DNA of 64,000 bases, taken from assembly GCA_949987705.1 (NCBI GenBank), contig OX465282.1, forward strand, positions 91,066,070 to 91,130,069, given 5' to 3'. Source of the stretch: Thereva unica (lineage: Eukaryota > Arthropoda > Insecta > Diptera > Therevidae). Positions 17,565-30,200 of this stretch are shown here, one piece after another. The notes under the pieces were generated by a model. That model was not told the origin of the DNA and did no database searches. It was given only the letters and a program-made list of their open reading frames with translations. A program made the position numbers and the translations under genes. The first letter of the stretch is position 1. Each line of letters begins with the position of its first letter.

Positions 17565-18740
17565 AGTCACTATGATAGCGATAAAATTTTATCAGTGCTG
17601 CTACATTCCTACGGTGGCTGAGGGGGTCGATGGTGGAGCAAGCGGTATCGTCATCAATTTATTTAAGGGCCTTTGTTGGACCTTATCATGCCAAGGTGGT
17701 TATTGGAGCGCCGCCCCAAACGAGGGAGTTATATTCGAGAAGAGGCCGAATGTAGGATTTATAAATAACAGCACGGGCCGATGGCTGGAGGAGGAACTTG
17801 CACCTTTTAAGAAATCCCAAACGCTGGCATCTTTGTTTGGCGATTTGGCATATGTGGTCATTCCATCGCAAGTCTTGGCTAATGTCACGCCTAAGATGTG
17901 TAAGGATGGGTCGGCCATTAGTTGAACTTAATCCACTCTCAAGAGTGGAGAGGTGTTGAACTTCTTTTTGGAGATAAAACAATACTTGGTTTTGGCGGGG
18001 TTGAATTCAACACGATTCTTCTTTCCCCACTCTAGAATGAGTTCAATGTCGTTAAATAGAGTTGGACGTTAGTTCGCGATCATCAAGACAGGATCTGGGA
18101 TGAGTCTGTCTTGTATCGAAGCTGTACGAGTACCGTCGTCACCGAAGCTGAGAAGTGGGTTGGAGGGGATTGAAAGAAGGTCATTTATAAAGATAAGAAA
18201 TAGGGCCGGTGATAAGCCCCTGGGGGACCCCCGCAGAGATCGGGTGGGATGCGGATTTGACGTCATCCAATACTATGTACTTTGATTGAACGGCCGGAAA
18301 GGAAATTCTCGATACACTTCTGTAGAAGTGAGTCGACTCCAATAGCTTTGAGTTTAGCTAACAGGGCTGAGTGCCAAACTCTATCGAAAGCCTTGGAGAT
18401 ATCTGGAGCAACCAGACTAGGCTCACCGGATCCATGCAGACTACGGCTGAGTGTTGTTCTTTGAGACAGACTAAAAGATCGCCAGTGGATCTTTTTTGGC
18501 GGAAGCCATACTGTCTGTCGTTTAAGAGTTGGTTGGATTCTAGATATCCCATAAGCTTGGCGTCACCTTTTTTCGGTATTGGCTGAATATGGGCAAGTTT
18601 CCGAGAGTCTGGATCGACTCCGGAAGAGTATGATAGGGCAAAAAGTTTGCGCAGAGGTTTAGCCAAAGGTGAGGCACATTGTTTTAAGACGATAGGGGGT
18701 ATATTATCGGGTCCAGTGGATTTATTGATATCCATCCAAT
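17565..18740 (-). pseudogene. Jockey/CR1-like LINE RT fragment C
   Basis: On the minus strand, RT pieces in several frames: DINKSTGPDNIPPIVLK near 18735, PIPKKGDAK, LNDRQYGFRQKRSTGDLL, RGSPRGLSPALFLIFINDL near 18200, then DLRWNDHICQIAKQ and RCKFLLQPSARAVIYKSYIRP down to about 17690, and a C-terminal trace to 17565. The last part is closely similar to fragment D (19998-20492, plus strand). Frameshifts and stops throughout; no 5' half. Confidence 0.7.
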
Positions 18741-18747
18741 TAATCTT

Positions 18748-19222
18748 TTATTAGCCAAAATACGTGCAGATAGAAAGATTGCCATATCAGGATTGCTGCA
18801 ACATTACTCCCTGGAGGAAAAACAGCTCATTCTATGTTTAAGATACCGATTGACGCAGGTCATATGGAGAATCCTGTGTGCAACATATCTAAAAATGGTA
18901 TGGTAAAAATGGGAAAGTTTTACAGAACTGCGTGTTCGTAGTCTGGGATGAATGTACCATGGAAAATACAGTATCTATTGAAGCAAAGCAAGATTTAAGA
19001 AGTAATAACCAGTGATTTGGTGGAATAACTGTTTTATTCGCAGGAGATTTCAGGCAAACGTTGCCAGTTGTCACAAGAGGAACGCGAGCCGATGAAGCCT
19101 GTCAAAATCGATCAGTCATTTGGAGACAGATAAAAAAACCTCATTTAAAACAAAATGTGAGAGTGCAATCAGAAAACTCCGCATTCAGTGCTATTCTCCT
19201 CAGCAATGGAGATGGTAAATTA
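18748..19222 (+). pseudogene. Helitron Pif1-like helicase relic
   Basis: Over three frames the plus strand reads LLAKIRADRKIA, then LLPGGKTAHSMFKIPID (Walker A region of Helitron/Pif1 helicases), VWDECTM (Walker B-like DE) and LFAGDFRQTLPVV with TRADEA downstream. This order is diagnostic of the helicase half of the Helitron Rep-Hel protein. Stops and frameshifts make it dead. It abuts LINE fragment C. Confidence 0.75.
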
Positions 19223-19284
19223 ATTTTCTAAGATTAATGACAATCATGACATTGAGCGGCCGGCTGCTCTTTGTAAGGCTGGGG

Positions 19285-19356
19285 GTCTCGGTAGTCTAGG
19301 GGTAAGGCGTCTGACTGCTATACCAGAGGTCCCAGGTTCAAATCCCAGCCATCCCT
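19285..19356 (+). repeat. tRNA-derived SINE head
   Basis: Contains an A-box-like GGTAGTCTAGGGGTAAGG and a perfect B box GGTTCAAATCC with tRNA spacing. The T-stem pairs at only about 3 of 5 positions, and the acceptor and anticodon stems are not closed. It is therefore a SINE promoter region or tRNA pseudogene, not a working tRNA. Body sequence after 19360 is AT-rich and unassigned. Confidence 0.6.
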
Positions 19357-19359
19357 ATT

Positions 19360-19990
19360 AGTCCAGTAAATAGGTCGAAAAAAAGCCTTCGCAATGCGAA
19401 AAAAACCGCACGCGATTTTTTATCAAATGATTTTATATATTTTTATGGAGTTAAATTCAAAATGGCGTCATCCCCACCCTTATGCTTAACTTACAGTGAA
19501 GGGAAACGCGTTTAATTCTATATCTCAGAAACTATGCGTTTTACTACAGAAATGTATATAATATTTTTTGTAGATAAATAAGTGATTTAACTTTTTTGTT
19601 TACACATTTTTTTTGTAAAGTCAATATGTTCGGAGTTATAGCGCTTCAAACTTTATACATATATCACTTTCTTTGTAATATATTTCGTTAACGGTTGGCC
19701 CGCCATAAAAAATCCTTCCTAAGACTTATAGAACACACAATTATCTATAATTTTTGTTATAATTATTATTTACGCAGGGCTAATATTGCACGAGTTATAG
19801 TGCTTTAAGTGTCGAAAAACCTGAATTAACACGAGGGATAACCTCACCAGAAAAGGTGTAGTTAAAAAGTAGTCTGTCTGTAGTCTGTAGTCTCCTACTA
19901 AAAGTCAAGACTTCAGATTTACTAATATTAAGAACCAGGTTGTTGTTAGCACTGTCTCATCTCCAACAAAACTTGCACCGAACCGATTTC
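19360..19990. other. No gene seen
   Basis: AT-rich sequence between the SINE head and LINE fragment D. Only short frames; possibly SINE body and old repeat. Confidence 0.4.
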
Positions 19991-19997
19991 TATTTCA

Positions 19998-20640
19998 GTG
20001 GACAAGAAGACCGTAACGGCAGAATCCTCTCTAAACATAGGCGTAACATTAGCTGAAGATCTGCGCTGGAATAACCACATATTCCAAAGTGCTAAACAAG
20101 CATCCCAGTGTCTAGGATTCCTCAAAAGGTGCAAATTTCTCCTTCAGCCGTCTGCCATGGCTATAATTTACAAGTCCTACATTCGTCCCCGTCTTGAATA
20201 CAACTCGTATATCTGGGCCGGAGCCCCAAGAACCATCTTAGCTTGGCTGGACAAGGTGCAAAACTGCGCTGTCAAACTTATTGGTTACAGCGCCACTTGC
20301 TCTTCAATTGACTCATTAAGCCACAGTAGGAATGTAGCAGCTCTTGCAAAATTTTATGGCTTTTTTCATAATGACTGCTCCACTGAAATAAGTAACCTCA
20401 TGCTTCCACGGCAACATTTTTCTCGCAACACTTGCCCGCTCGGCTCACCCCCGCAGTTTACAGCCCTTATCTTCGCGCATACTCCGATCTAGAAATTCGT
20501 TTATAACAAGAGCAACTCGTCTGTGGAACAACCTTCCATAGACAGTATTCCCGAACTCATACAACATCCAAGAGTACAAAGGCAAGGTTCATCGCCACTT
20601 TTTGCAACACCCCCTTGACTCCCCCTAACCTATCATGTCC
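19998..20640 (+). pseudogene. Jockey/CR1-like LINE RT C-terminal fragment D
   Basis: The plus-strand frame 19998-20492 reads LAEDLRWNNHIFQSAK, CLGFLKRCKFLLQPSA, IIYKSYIRPRLEYNSYIW and SRNVAALAKFYGFF, the thumb/C-terminal region of a Jockey/CR1-like RT. Fragment C (17565-18740, minus) is the same family in opposite orientation. Similarity continues with a frame break to about 20640. 5' truncated. Confidence 0.7.
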
Positions 20641-20742
20641 TTCTCTCTATCTTTCGAGCTAAGCTTACTACTGGACATTGCAACATGACCTAAACGACAT
20701 GACGTACTAGTAGTACAAAGGGTGACACCTGAGCTTAGACTA

Positions 20743-23120
20743 TCACATAAAAAAAAAGTAAAAGGTATCAAGATCAACTTGCAGAAGTTTGCAGTCCTCC
20801 ATACCCTTTATGTGACGATACAATTTGATGTCATCAGCGTAAATCAATATTCTACAGTGTCTTAGTAAGGGAACAATGTCATCAATTGACAAGATAAAGA
20901 GGGCCAAGATGACTTCCTTGAGGGACACCGCATGTCGCTTCAATGGTCACCGATTTGGATCCGCGAAAAAAAAACTTGGTAGGTCCGGTCAGTTAAGTAA
21001 GACTGGAACCATACTAGAAGGGCTTTCGGAAAGCCTACCATTCTTAATTTCAGAATAATAATGGAATGGGAGAGCTTGTCGAATGCCTTACTAAGATCAG
21101 TGTAAACACAATCAGTTAGACAACCGGAAACGAAGCCTTCGACAGAATGAACAGTGAACTTAAGGAGATTGGTGGTGGTGGAACGAGCTGCAAGAAAACC
21201 ATGTTGATTCGTTGAAATCAGCCTCTTGCAGATAGGAACGAGTGTGGAATAGGTAATTGATTCAAAAAGTTTCGGTATAGCAGACAATTGCTACCACTTT
21301 TGTGGATAGGAATTATGAACGAGTTCTTCCAAGAGTGGGGAAGTACCCTTTATCCAGGGATTTTAGAAAAACGATTTTCAGTGGAGACTGGAGAACCTCC
21401 ACACAGGACTTAAGGACAGCAGGAGGAATACCGTCGGGGCCAGAAGTGAAGTCAAATGGAAGATCGTCAATATGTTTCACGATATCGGCAATGGTAATTG
21501 AGAGAGGTAAAATATGAGCCTCTCGGTTAGGAATAATGTGACGAAAATTATTGTCGTAAGGTTGAAAGTCTGCAGGTGAGAAAGATTGATGAAAGAATAA
21601 CGCAAACATGTTACAGATCGAATGAATTGAATTGAGACTCGGAGAGTCCGTTCTCTATAAATAAGTTTTCCAGAGCCTATTCTTCTGATTTTTCAAATGC
21701 TTGAGTTCACTATTGAACCAAGGAGGAGAAGAACTGGTCAATTTTTGAGGCTCATAGGGAACGCAAGAAACCAGGGCTTCGTATAGTACGCCATAAAACT
21801 TTGCTACATCGACATCCAACTCGTTTGCGGAAAGTAAGTTGTTGAAATCAACCATGGCAAGTTTAGATGACAGCTCTTTAAAGTTAGCTTTTTTAAAGTT
21901 AAAGGAATAGGTTACCACCTCCAGACAAGGAGTATTAACTGAATTGAAGCAGTAATTGAGCAAGATAGGCAATCGTCAACAGTGGACATGACTATTGGAC
22001 TGGGTTCAACAGTCATGTTGACTGAGTCAGTAAAGAATATAAGATCCAATTGCCTTCCTAATACATTAGTCACACCGCTCATTTGACTCAAGCCAAGTGA
22101 GAATAACGAATCGAGAAAACACGATTCTTTAGAATTAGGGCTGCCTTTAGGAAGGTAGTTATCGTCATCGTCAACATATACCCACTGGATATTGGGAAAA
22201 TTGAAATCGCCTAGAAGAAGTAGCTCATCATTAGTGTTCATCAAGGTCAGAATGTGGCCAACACAAAAGAAGAGAATATCATAGAGGTTACTACCTCCAT
22301 CGTCAAGTGTGCTTAACATATCTGGTGGGATATAGCAGCACAGCAGGAAGAGATTCATTTTAGAAAGGGAGATTTTAAGAGCAACAAGATCGACGTCAAG
22401 TTGGTTAGAGAAACTAGGAAGCGAAATTGGGGTGCAATTATTATAAGATGGCTTCTACAAGCAACAAGTACGCCACCCCCACGAGCTTCCGAGTCAGTAT
22501 GACGGTCCCTCCGAAAGATTTGGGAGGAATCGAAAAGTTCAGCACTGAGAATGCCAACATGGAGGCAGGTTTCAGTGAATGCTATGACATCTAGGCCACT
22601 AGCAATCGATGCCTGAAGCATATCTTAGTTTTAGACCTGGTCCCCCTTACATTCTGGTAGTAGAGGGAAAGCGCTTCGAGTTTTTTGATATCTGAGGAGT
22701 ACCCGAAGTTGAAGTTGAAGCGTGTGCATGATGAGATCTATTACGAGTACGCGGAACGAAACGCTTGGTAAGAGGCCCAGCAGGCCAGAAACCAGGGTCT
22801 AAGAGAATCTCGGCAGTAGCAGGCGGTGCAGACAAAATAAAAGATGCAACTGGCTTGGAGGCCTTGCTAACCCTTCTACAACGAACTGTTCCGGGGTCTA
22901 TAGATTTTTCCCTCAAATATTTACAGATAGACTCCGTCTTAGTCTCCGGAGAGAATCTCGAGATGAAAATATTTAAAGGCCTAGGAACCGTAACTACAGA
23001 AGTGTAAAGCTCAAGAGGGACTATAACTTCGGCAACCGGTGGACCATCCACTATTATAGACGGAGGGTGACTACGAGGGACGCGGTGGACTGAAACGGAA
23101 GGTACATACACATACGACGT
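20743..23120 (-). mobile_element. Jockey/CR1-like LINE copy E, degenerate
   Basis: A longer minus-strand copy. An ORF1 piece lies at 22647-23111. Endonuclease pieces are at 22355-22621 (DVIAFTETCL, RGGGVLVACRS) and 21912-22358 (LLLLGDFNFPNIQW, GRQLDLIFF). A linker follows at 21655-21972. RT pieces are at 21313-21609 (DFTSGPDGIPPAVLKSC), 20940-21287 (TNQHGFLAARSTTTNLL, VYTDLSKAFDKLSH) and 20743-20943 (ALFILSIDDIVP, RILIYADDIKLY). Each block is in a different frame, so it is inactive. The 3' end of the RT is missing. Confidence 0.75.
22647..23111 (-). pseudogene. ORF1-like remnant of LINE copy E
   Basis: 155 codons with a Pro/Val-rich start, then PLNIFISRFSPETKTESICKYL and a CRRVSKASKPVASFIL strand. 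That pattern fits the PHD/RRM-like nucleic-acid-binding region used by some Jockey/CR1 ORF1 proteins. It lies immediately upstream of the endonuclease remnant on the same strand. Confidence 0.5.
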
Positions 23121-23689
23121 TTAAACAAAAAACGGCTCAACCGAATTTTGCGAAATTTTTGGAAAATACGCTTCGATCATACTTCGCCGGACGTACGCAC
23201 ACACACCTACACATATTCACACACATAGTTCTTCCCATAACTATGCTTAAAATGCTATTGGAATCTTGAAAACTGAAAATACGTTGAAAATTACGATTTT
23301 CGAAGCGATTAGAATAGGGATGTTAAAAAGAATTAATATTTTATTATAAAAATACATGGAAATTTTTATTGACTTTGATTTACGTAGCCAGTCTTAAAGA
23401 AAAAAATAATAAATTTTGAAAGAAAAAAATAACTTTATTTGATTTTTAAAACAAAATGTATTGAAATGGGCCGGAATTTTTGATTTCCCCGGTCTTAAAT
23501 TCATTCTCAAACTAGCCCTGCCAAGGACACCCATAATTCCATCTAATTATCCGTTCCAATTTAAATGATTGCCATTCCCTATAAATGGTAGTTTTGCAAT
23601 GACAATAAATAAATCCCAGGGACCAAGGGTTGTTTTACACACGGCCAACTATACGTAGCATGATGTCGGTAAGGACAAAAACGTTGCAG
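23121..23689. other. No gene seen
   Basis: Contains a short CA-rich stretch (near 23190-23225) and AT-rich sequence. Nothing else recognised. Confidence 0.4.
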
Positions 23690-24120
23690 AATGAGAATAA
23701 ACCACCTAACATCGTTTATAAAGAAGCGTTACAGTGAAATGTCAACCTTGCATTATTATACTTATGTAAATATTGCAACTGTCCTCAAGGCCAATCGGAA
23801 CCATATTAGTGTTAGTAGTGGGCGCCAAATTTCCAAACATGATGACATTTTTGGCTCTTTTTTGGGGAAAACAATTTTGAAGGACGATCCTTAATATGTT
23901 TGGCTAGGTGCCTATTGTGCACGTAGTACACAACTTTTTATGATAGAATCCTAAAAATTTGTAACATATTTTTGATAGGTAAACTCTAAATTTTCATATG
24001 TATCCAAAATCAATTTGTGCAGATTTGTTATTTTTTTTACTATAGCTCTTTCCTACCATGACCTTTTTTATTTAGAGGCGTTGCAACGCACGCGGAATTT
24101 TGCTAGTAAAGAATATGTGT
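23690..24120 (+). repeat. Old dispersed repeat, left member of inverted pair
   Basis: Shares an ordered series of blocks with the minus strand of 25240-25740: TTGGCTAGGT..CTGTTGTGCACGTAGTA-like, GTAACATATTTTT, TATCCAAAATCA, GCAGATTTGTT, GCGTTGCAACGCACGCG. The two members face each other about 1.1 kb apart. Confidence 0.6.
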
Positions 24121-24286
24121 GGAAGTCTGGCTGTCTTCCATGCAGAGTCAGCATTCTTTCTCTTGAGACGGTCCTAAATTGTAGAGGTTATACCACAACT
24201 ACGAATGTCCAGCCAGATAACCCAGCAACACCCTAAGGGAATCAGAGAGATACCGAGTAGGGTCCTGTGCACCATCCCCTGTACCT

Positions 24287-24532
24287 TATGCCCCCAAGTT
24301 CTGTTATCTGGGTGTACTACAGTGATTATACAAACTGCAATAATTTCGTACCGAAACTAACAATTTTAACGATAAAAATATACACTTTGCATGCGTTGAT
24401 AATTAGTAAACTGTTATGTGGACTTACCTTACTAAAAGAGGTAAAAGGATCTAATACGGCAATTTTTATGGGTAAATTGTAATTATTTATGCAGATAATG
24501 ATCTTAAGTATAAATTTTCAAATAATAATATA
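24287..24532 (+). repeat. 245-bp dispersed repeat, copy 1
   Basis: Nearly the same sequence occurs at 51811-52050 on the same strand, with about a dozen differences. It begins TATGCCCCCAA.TTCTGTTA and ends near AATAATAATATAATCAA. Non-coding. Confidence 0.85.
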
Positions 24533-25080
24533 ATCAAATTTTTCTGATATTTCATAACTATGTAAATTCGATTCTTCTTCCCTTCTTTGCATCGTGATGG
24601 AAATTTCCATCAAACCATTTTAAATAGAAAAAGCATTCAATACCCATTGATGATCCAAAACTTTTAAGCCACTCAACTTTTTAAACCCTTATTGAATGAA
24701 ACGAAACGCATCGCAATAGACAAAACCCAAACGTTGTCTATTACTTATGAATCAAAATCTGGTTTTCGGAAGTTTGACGTTTTTGCCTTTTCGTTGCTAA
24801 CAAATAGCACGTTATTTTATTATTTTCTATCGGGAAGTTGATGAAAACATTGTAATGCACAGAGAAAAGGCCCAAATAGATCCAGGTGTCATTCCAAAAA
24901 TATTGAATTTATACTTAGCGGTAACGACTCCTAAACTAAAAATCCCCAAAAAATATAGTAATCTTTTGTTATATAGAAGAACAAAGTTACAGGGTGCCCC
25001 AAATTAAATTAAGAAAATAATTTTTAAGGACCACCCTAATAAAAATATATTATCACATTTGGGTGCACGGGTACCCTGGT
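24533..25080. other. No gene seen
   Basis: AT-rich, only short frames. No recognisable element. Confidence 0.4.
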
Positions 25081-25083
25081 TTC

Positions 25084-25128
25084 AGTGGCGGTTCCTCTTT
25101 GGAAGCAAAGGAAGCACTGCTTCCTTTG
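25084..25128. repeat. hAT-like end with perfect 23-bp palindrome
   Basis: CAGTGGCGG at 25084 is a common hAT terminal sequence. It is followed by a palindrome at 25106-25128 with 11-bp arms (CAAAGGAAGCA / TGCTTCCTTTG) around one base. No matching far end was found, so it may be a solitary remnant. Confidence 0.4.
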
Positions 25129-25239
25129 ACCAAATAGGCAACTTCATAATTTCATTAATTTAATTATATCAAGATTAATCAGAAGAAAAATTTAAATATA
25201 TTTCCTCCTCTGGAAACACTAAGCATGAAATGTACAAAT

Positions 25240-25740
25240 TTTCTTATATAAAACAAGCAAAAACCCGCGTGCGTCGCAACGCCTTTTAATAAAACAAAAT
25301 GATGTGTGCATAGTCCGGAATAAGAAAAGGGTATAATGAAACAAAGAACAAATCTGCAAGACATGATTTTGGATATACAAAAAACTTTAGAGTTGACTAT
25401 AAAAATATGTTACCTACAACTTTTTTTAAAATTCGAGGTTAATCATCGGAAAACTTTTATACTACGTGCACAACAGATACCTAGCCAATTTTATTCAGAA
25501 TATGTCTTGTGCGCGTAGATTTTGACGTTCTCAGATAATTGGCACCCTGAAGCTGCCCCATGGCGAATATGGCTTGAGACGAAGATTGCCAACATTATAA
25601 GACGACATTACTGATTTGATCCTAAAAAGGACAGTTGCTGGTTCCCGTTTTCGTGTTTCGTCGTTTCTGGTCATACCGCTCGCATGGCAGGTTAACAATT
25701 CACTGTAAAGCTTGTTTATAAACGATGTTCGATGTTTCAC
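25240..25740 (-). repeat. Old dispersed repeat, right member of inverted pair
   Basis: Homologous in opposite orientation to 23690-24120. Shared blocks include the GCGTTGCGACGCACGCG motif and the TTGTGCACGTAGTA motif. Confidence 0.6.
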
Positions 25741-25894
25741 TTGTAAGTATTACAACGTTTGCGGCATTACTGGGCTGAGTTGACTTAGTTGAGTTGATAT
25801 TTTGCAAATCGTCATAAATGTCGATTATCAAAAATTTCCGCGTTTATTGCGAACTTTCAAACAACAGCCACCAGCTCACTGTCACGATTCTTAC

Positions 25895-26280
25895 TAATCT
25901 CAGAACGTTTTGTTGAGGAGGTTTGTACTGAATTCTGAGTTTTACGATTGCGCTGTCATCTTTTGCTTTAAATGACGTTTTCCAATCTATCCCTAAATGC
26001 GTGATAATTCAGCCGTGCGTCAATACCATCGGCCCGCTCATCTGGCAACATTTGTCCGAAATCTATGCCATTAAAATAGTGACTTCCCAAAATAATTGGT
26101 TTTTACATCTTAAATCTCGTGGTTTTCTGTTAATAGATACTTTACTTTCCATGGTGCATTCATCCACACAGATTTGTTACACGCAGGACTTTCCATATGA
26201 TCTTCTTCAATCGGCATCTTAAACATAGAATGAGCGTTTTTTCTTATGTGAGTAAAGTAGCAGCAATCTCTGGTGTTGTC
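25895..26280 (-). pseudogene. Second Helitron Pif1-like helicase relic
   Basis: The minus strand reads, in broken frames, KNAHSMFKMPIEEDHMESPACN, WMNAPWKVKYL-like and LPDERADGIDA. This matches the same region of the relic at 18748-19222 (AHSMFKIPIDAGHMENPVCN, ADEA). It is shorter and more decayed. Confidence 0.65.
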
Positions 26281-26539
26281 CTGTTTTCATAGTGGTCAAA
26301 CAACCTACCTTTCAAAATGTAAAAAATCGTGAGACTTTACCAATATTATTTTAATAACACTGGAACTTTTCGCTAGCGCCCCATTTATTATATATACTGG
26401 CTGGAGCAATAAAAAGTTTACGTTAAACATTATTTTTTACTTTTTAGTTCATTTAAAAAAAAAAACATATTTTTAAGTTTTTTAAACTATATTTTTTGTT
26501 TTCTACCTTTTAGTCTAGCATATGTCTTGCGCTATTTTG

Positions 26540-26900
26540 TGGTGGCCGATATTTAAAATGAAGTCACCCAGCTTACTGTACTATTTGGTATCCATACCGA
26601 GAGCGTTGTAAAAAAAAGGTAGTTCGCCATTTTGTGTATAAGCAAATTGTATTCTACTTGTAATATCCTTTCAGTTGATACCCATACCGATCGCGGTGTA
26701 AATAAAAGAGTAATCCAACATTTTTTGTTGGCCGCCATTTTGTACCGGCCGCCATTTTGAATTTGGAATGACACCAAATAGAAATTTATATTATACTTAT
26801 CATTTGTTATCCATGTCGGCGGTCGGCACAATTGACACAATTGGGAAATTCGGCCGCCATCTTGAAACGGCCATCTTAATTTTTTTACAAAATTGTCAGA
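26540..26900 (+). repeat. Degenerate satellite monomers
   Basis: Two or three diverged monomers with TATTCTACTTGTAATATCC, GATACCCATACCGA, GTAATCCAACA and GGCCGCCATTTTG motifs, the same order as in the arrays at 34750-37325 and 53060-55945. The Gypsy element at 27007 inserted just beyond. Confidence 0.6.
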
Positions 26901-27006
26901 TTACATTGTCTCGTGAACTGTACATGTGTGCAAAATTTGAAGCTGAACGGTTATATGGAAGTGGGTCAGAATCAATTTTCAATATTTCTCTACATACATA
27001 TATACA

Positions 27007-27272
27007 TGTGGGATTTTAAACTGATTTTTTATTTAACAATCTTTTTAATGCAAATAAAATCGAATGACAACTCAATTATTTTGTTTAATCAAAATACAAA
27101 TCTTAGTACTCTCTGAGCAATACCGAATAACAACAAGTAAAAACGATCAACCTGCCACGTCCACGTTCAATTAGGTTCTGAGTCCTTGCTGCTTTCCTTT
27201 CGTCCTGTGTAGCCGATTGGGGTTGCCTGACGTGCAATCATTTTCATGGATTGCTGATTTTCAACTACCACA
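27007..27272 (-). repeat. 3' LTR of the Gypsy element
   Basis: Downstream LTR in the sense of transcription. The last ~35 codons and stop of the polyprotein (27167) lie inside it. Confidence 0.93.
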
Positions 27273-30200
27273 TTCGACCATCCTGTACAATTCGTCTGAC
27301 TCAGACGAACGCCTGCTCCTTCTCCGTCATCTTCGCCTTCTTGCATCCCCTGTTCATCCTGCTCTAGCTCAATATCTGTGTCATCGTAGTGGCTGTCATA
27401 ATCCTCCGAAACAGAAGGCTCTTCGTCTTCAAAATCGGAGCCCGCTTCACTCGGCCACAGCTTCATCTTATCGGCGCTGGTACTAGTGACGGTTGGACCT
27501 TCTCCTTGTCCTACTTTCTCTACCTGGTACCGGTCGAATCCTTTGACAGCTACTACCCTATAAGGCCCCAGGAATTTAGGTCGTATCTTGAGGCCTACTC
27601 CGAACTGGGTTCGCTCTATCGCTACTAAGTCATCTATCTTGTATTTAATCGCTGGTTTTCTTTTACGGTTGAACTGTTGACGGTTTTCCTCTTGGATTTT
27701 CGCTATTGCTCTTTTAGCGTTTTCTCGTAATTCACTTCGGTCCTCGGCGTATCTCCTTACGAATTCCTCTTCTAGTATCTCCGCCACTCTTTGTTCGTTG
27801 TCTGTTTTCATTTTAGTTCCTACAAGTAGTTCAAAAGGCGTCATCTTGATTGCCCGAAGAAACGTGTTATTAAGCACTCTTTGCAGTGTCGTGACTTCCT
27901 GATACCACTTTTCCGGCCTCTCCAGTGATAATTTTGTTAGTGCAGATATAATGGTAGAGTTGAGTCTCTCAACCTGCCCGTTGCCCCTCGGGACTCCAGC
28001 TGTAATATGGTAAACATCAATATGGTGACTTTTACAATACTCACGGAACACGGTTGAAATGAAGGCGCCTCCTCTGTCTGCTATCACTCGTCCAGGATAA
28101 CCAAATGTGTCAGCGACTGTCTCGAACTTCTTGATAACCTCGTCGGCATTCAACGTTTTTGTCGGGAACAGCCAACAAAATTTCGTAAAACCGTCCACTA
28201 TGGCGAAAATATACCTGTAACTTTTCTTAGTCGCACTTAAAGGTCCCAAGTGATCGATGTGGAACGTCTCTAACGGCCTTTCTCCTTTGGGTATGGGATG
28301 TAAAAAGGATTCCGATTTCCCCCCTTTTCTTCCTGCCAAAAGGCACTTTACACATGACCCGATACAAGCGTCTATTCGTCGTTTTAAATCTGGGATGTAA
28401 TAGTCCTTTTCAAGTTTTTCTTTTACCTTCTGATAGTGGAAATGTCCTTCTTCATGGGCAGTCCTGATGACACTATTCCTCATTTGGTCTGGGACTACAT
28501 ATAATAATCTGCCGTTTACTTCCTTGCACAATATGTCATTGTGGATAATAAAGTCCTTGTAAGGTCCATGCTTCAGCGCTTCTACTATAGCACAGATTTT
28601 TTCGTCCTTCAACTGTGCTCGCTGCAATCTCCTTATGACATCGTTGCCGGGGGCTATGCACATCACCGCTGGGTTTCTGCTGAGTGCGTCAGCGTGTCGC
28701 ATCTGTGTTCCGGAGCGGTGGACAATTTCGAAGTGAAATTCTTCCAGTAAGAGGGCCCAACGTGCAACTCTCGTTACTAAATCCTTCTTCTTTAATGTTA
28801 AGGCAAACGCTTTGCAGTCCGTAATTATCTTAAAAGGTTGTCCTATCAGGTATATTCGGAATTTTTTCACGGCTTGTATCACAGCGAGAACCTCCAGTTC
28901 ATAACTCGTGTAGCGTTGTTCTGCTTCACTGGTCTTTCTGCTCATGTAATACACTGGGTGCAATTTTCCGTCTTCGTCACTCTTTTGTAGCAACACTGCT
29001 CCATATCCATATTTGCTGGCGTCGGTATGTACCTCCGAATATTGACCGTATTTAAAGATTTGTAATACGGGTGGGCCTACTAACTTTAATTTCAGTTGTT
29101 CAAATGCTTCTACTGCTTCCTTTCCAAAGATGAATTTGCTGTCCTTTTTCAAAAGATCGCTCAGCGGCTTGGCTATTGTGGCATAGTCCCGGATGAACTT
29201 CCGGAAATAACCGGTCAACCCTAAAAAACTTTGGACCTGCTTCACAGTTGATGGTTGCGGGAACTTCATGACTGCTTTGGTCTTAGCAGGTGATGGGGAA
29301 ACCGTTCCTGCTTTCACCACATGGCCCAAATATTCGACCTCTGTCTGTAGAAATTGGCACTTTCCCCATTTTATACGTAACCCGTGATTCTCAGCCCACT
29401 GCAGTACTCTTCTTAAGCGTTGAAGCCCTTCTTCCACCGAGTTTGCTGGAATAATAACGTCATCGACGTACACAACTACGGTACCATCGGTTATCAACTC
29501 CCTAAATGCATGATTTATGTACCTCTGGAACACGCTGGGAGAGTTACACAATCCGAAAGGTACGCGGAGAAACTCGTACTGGCCTGTTTGTGTCACGAAC
29601 GCTGTGTACTTTCTGCTACTAGGCTCTATCTCCACGTGAAAGAATCCGTTCTCCAAGTCAAGCGTACTAAAAATCGTAGCTTCTTGCAGTTTATCAATCT
29701 GCTCCTCGATTATCGGCAAGGGATAATGGTCTCGATGGATCTTCCTGTTCAGTGCTCGAAAGTCTATGCACAGCCTGTGAGAGCCATCCTTCTTCCTCAC
29801 AAGTACCACTGGGCTTGCATAATCGGACGAACTTTCTGTAATAACTCCACTCCGAAGCCATTCTTCCACCTGATCGTCTATAATTTTCTTCTCGGCTGGG
29901 GGAAATCTTCTCGGCCTTTGGTAAACTGGGATATCATCGAGGGGAATTATCTTCATCTGCACAGGTGACTCCACACGACGCGTAGGTGAATATTTCTTGA
30001 TCATATTAATTACTTCGCTTATGGCTGTCTCATTCGCAACCTTGCACAGCCCTCGTAAGTCGCTTTCCCAATCTGCAACTACATTGCAGTCTATATTTGC
30101 TAAGAAACAGGTAGCCTCGCTGTCTTCCTTTTGGATGTCGTCCTCCACGTTTACCTTCTTTGTGATCACCAGCTCGCCACCATCTATCTTCACCACAGCC

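Noticed and set aside
19285..19356. Functional tRNA gene
   Set aside because: B box is good, but acceptor, anticodon and T stems do not close; better explained as a SINE head.
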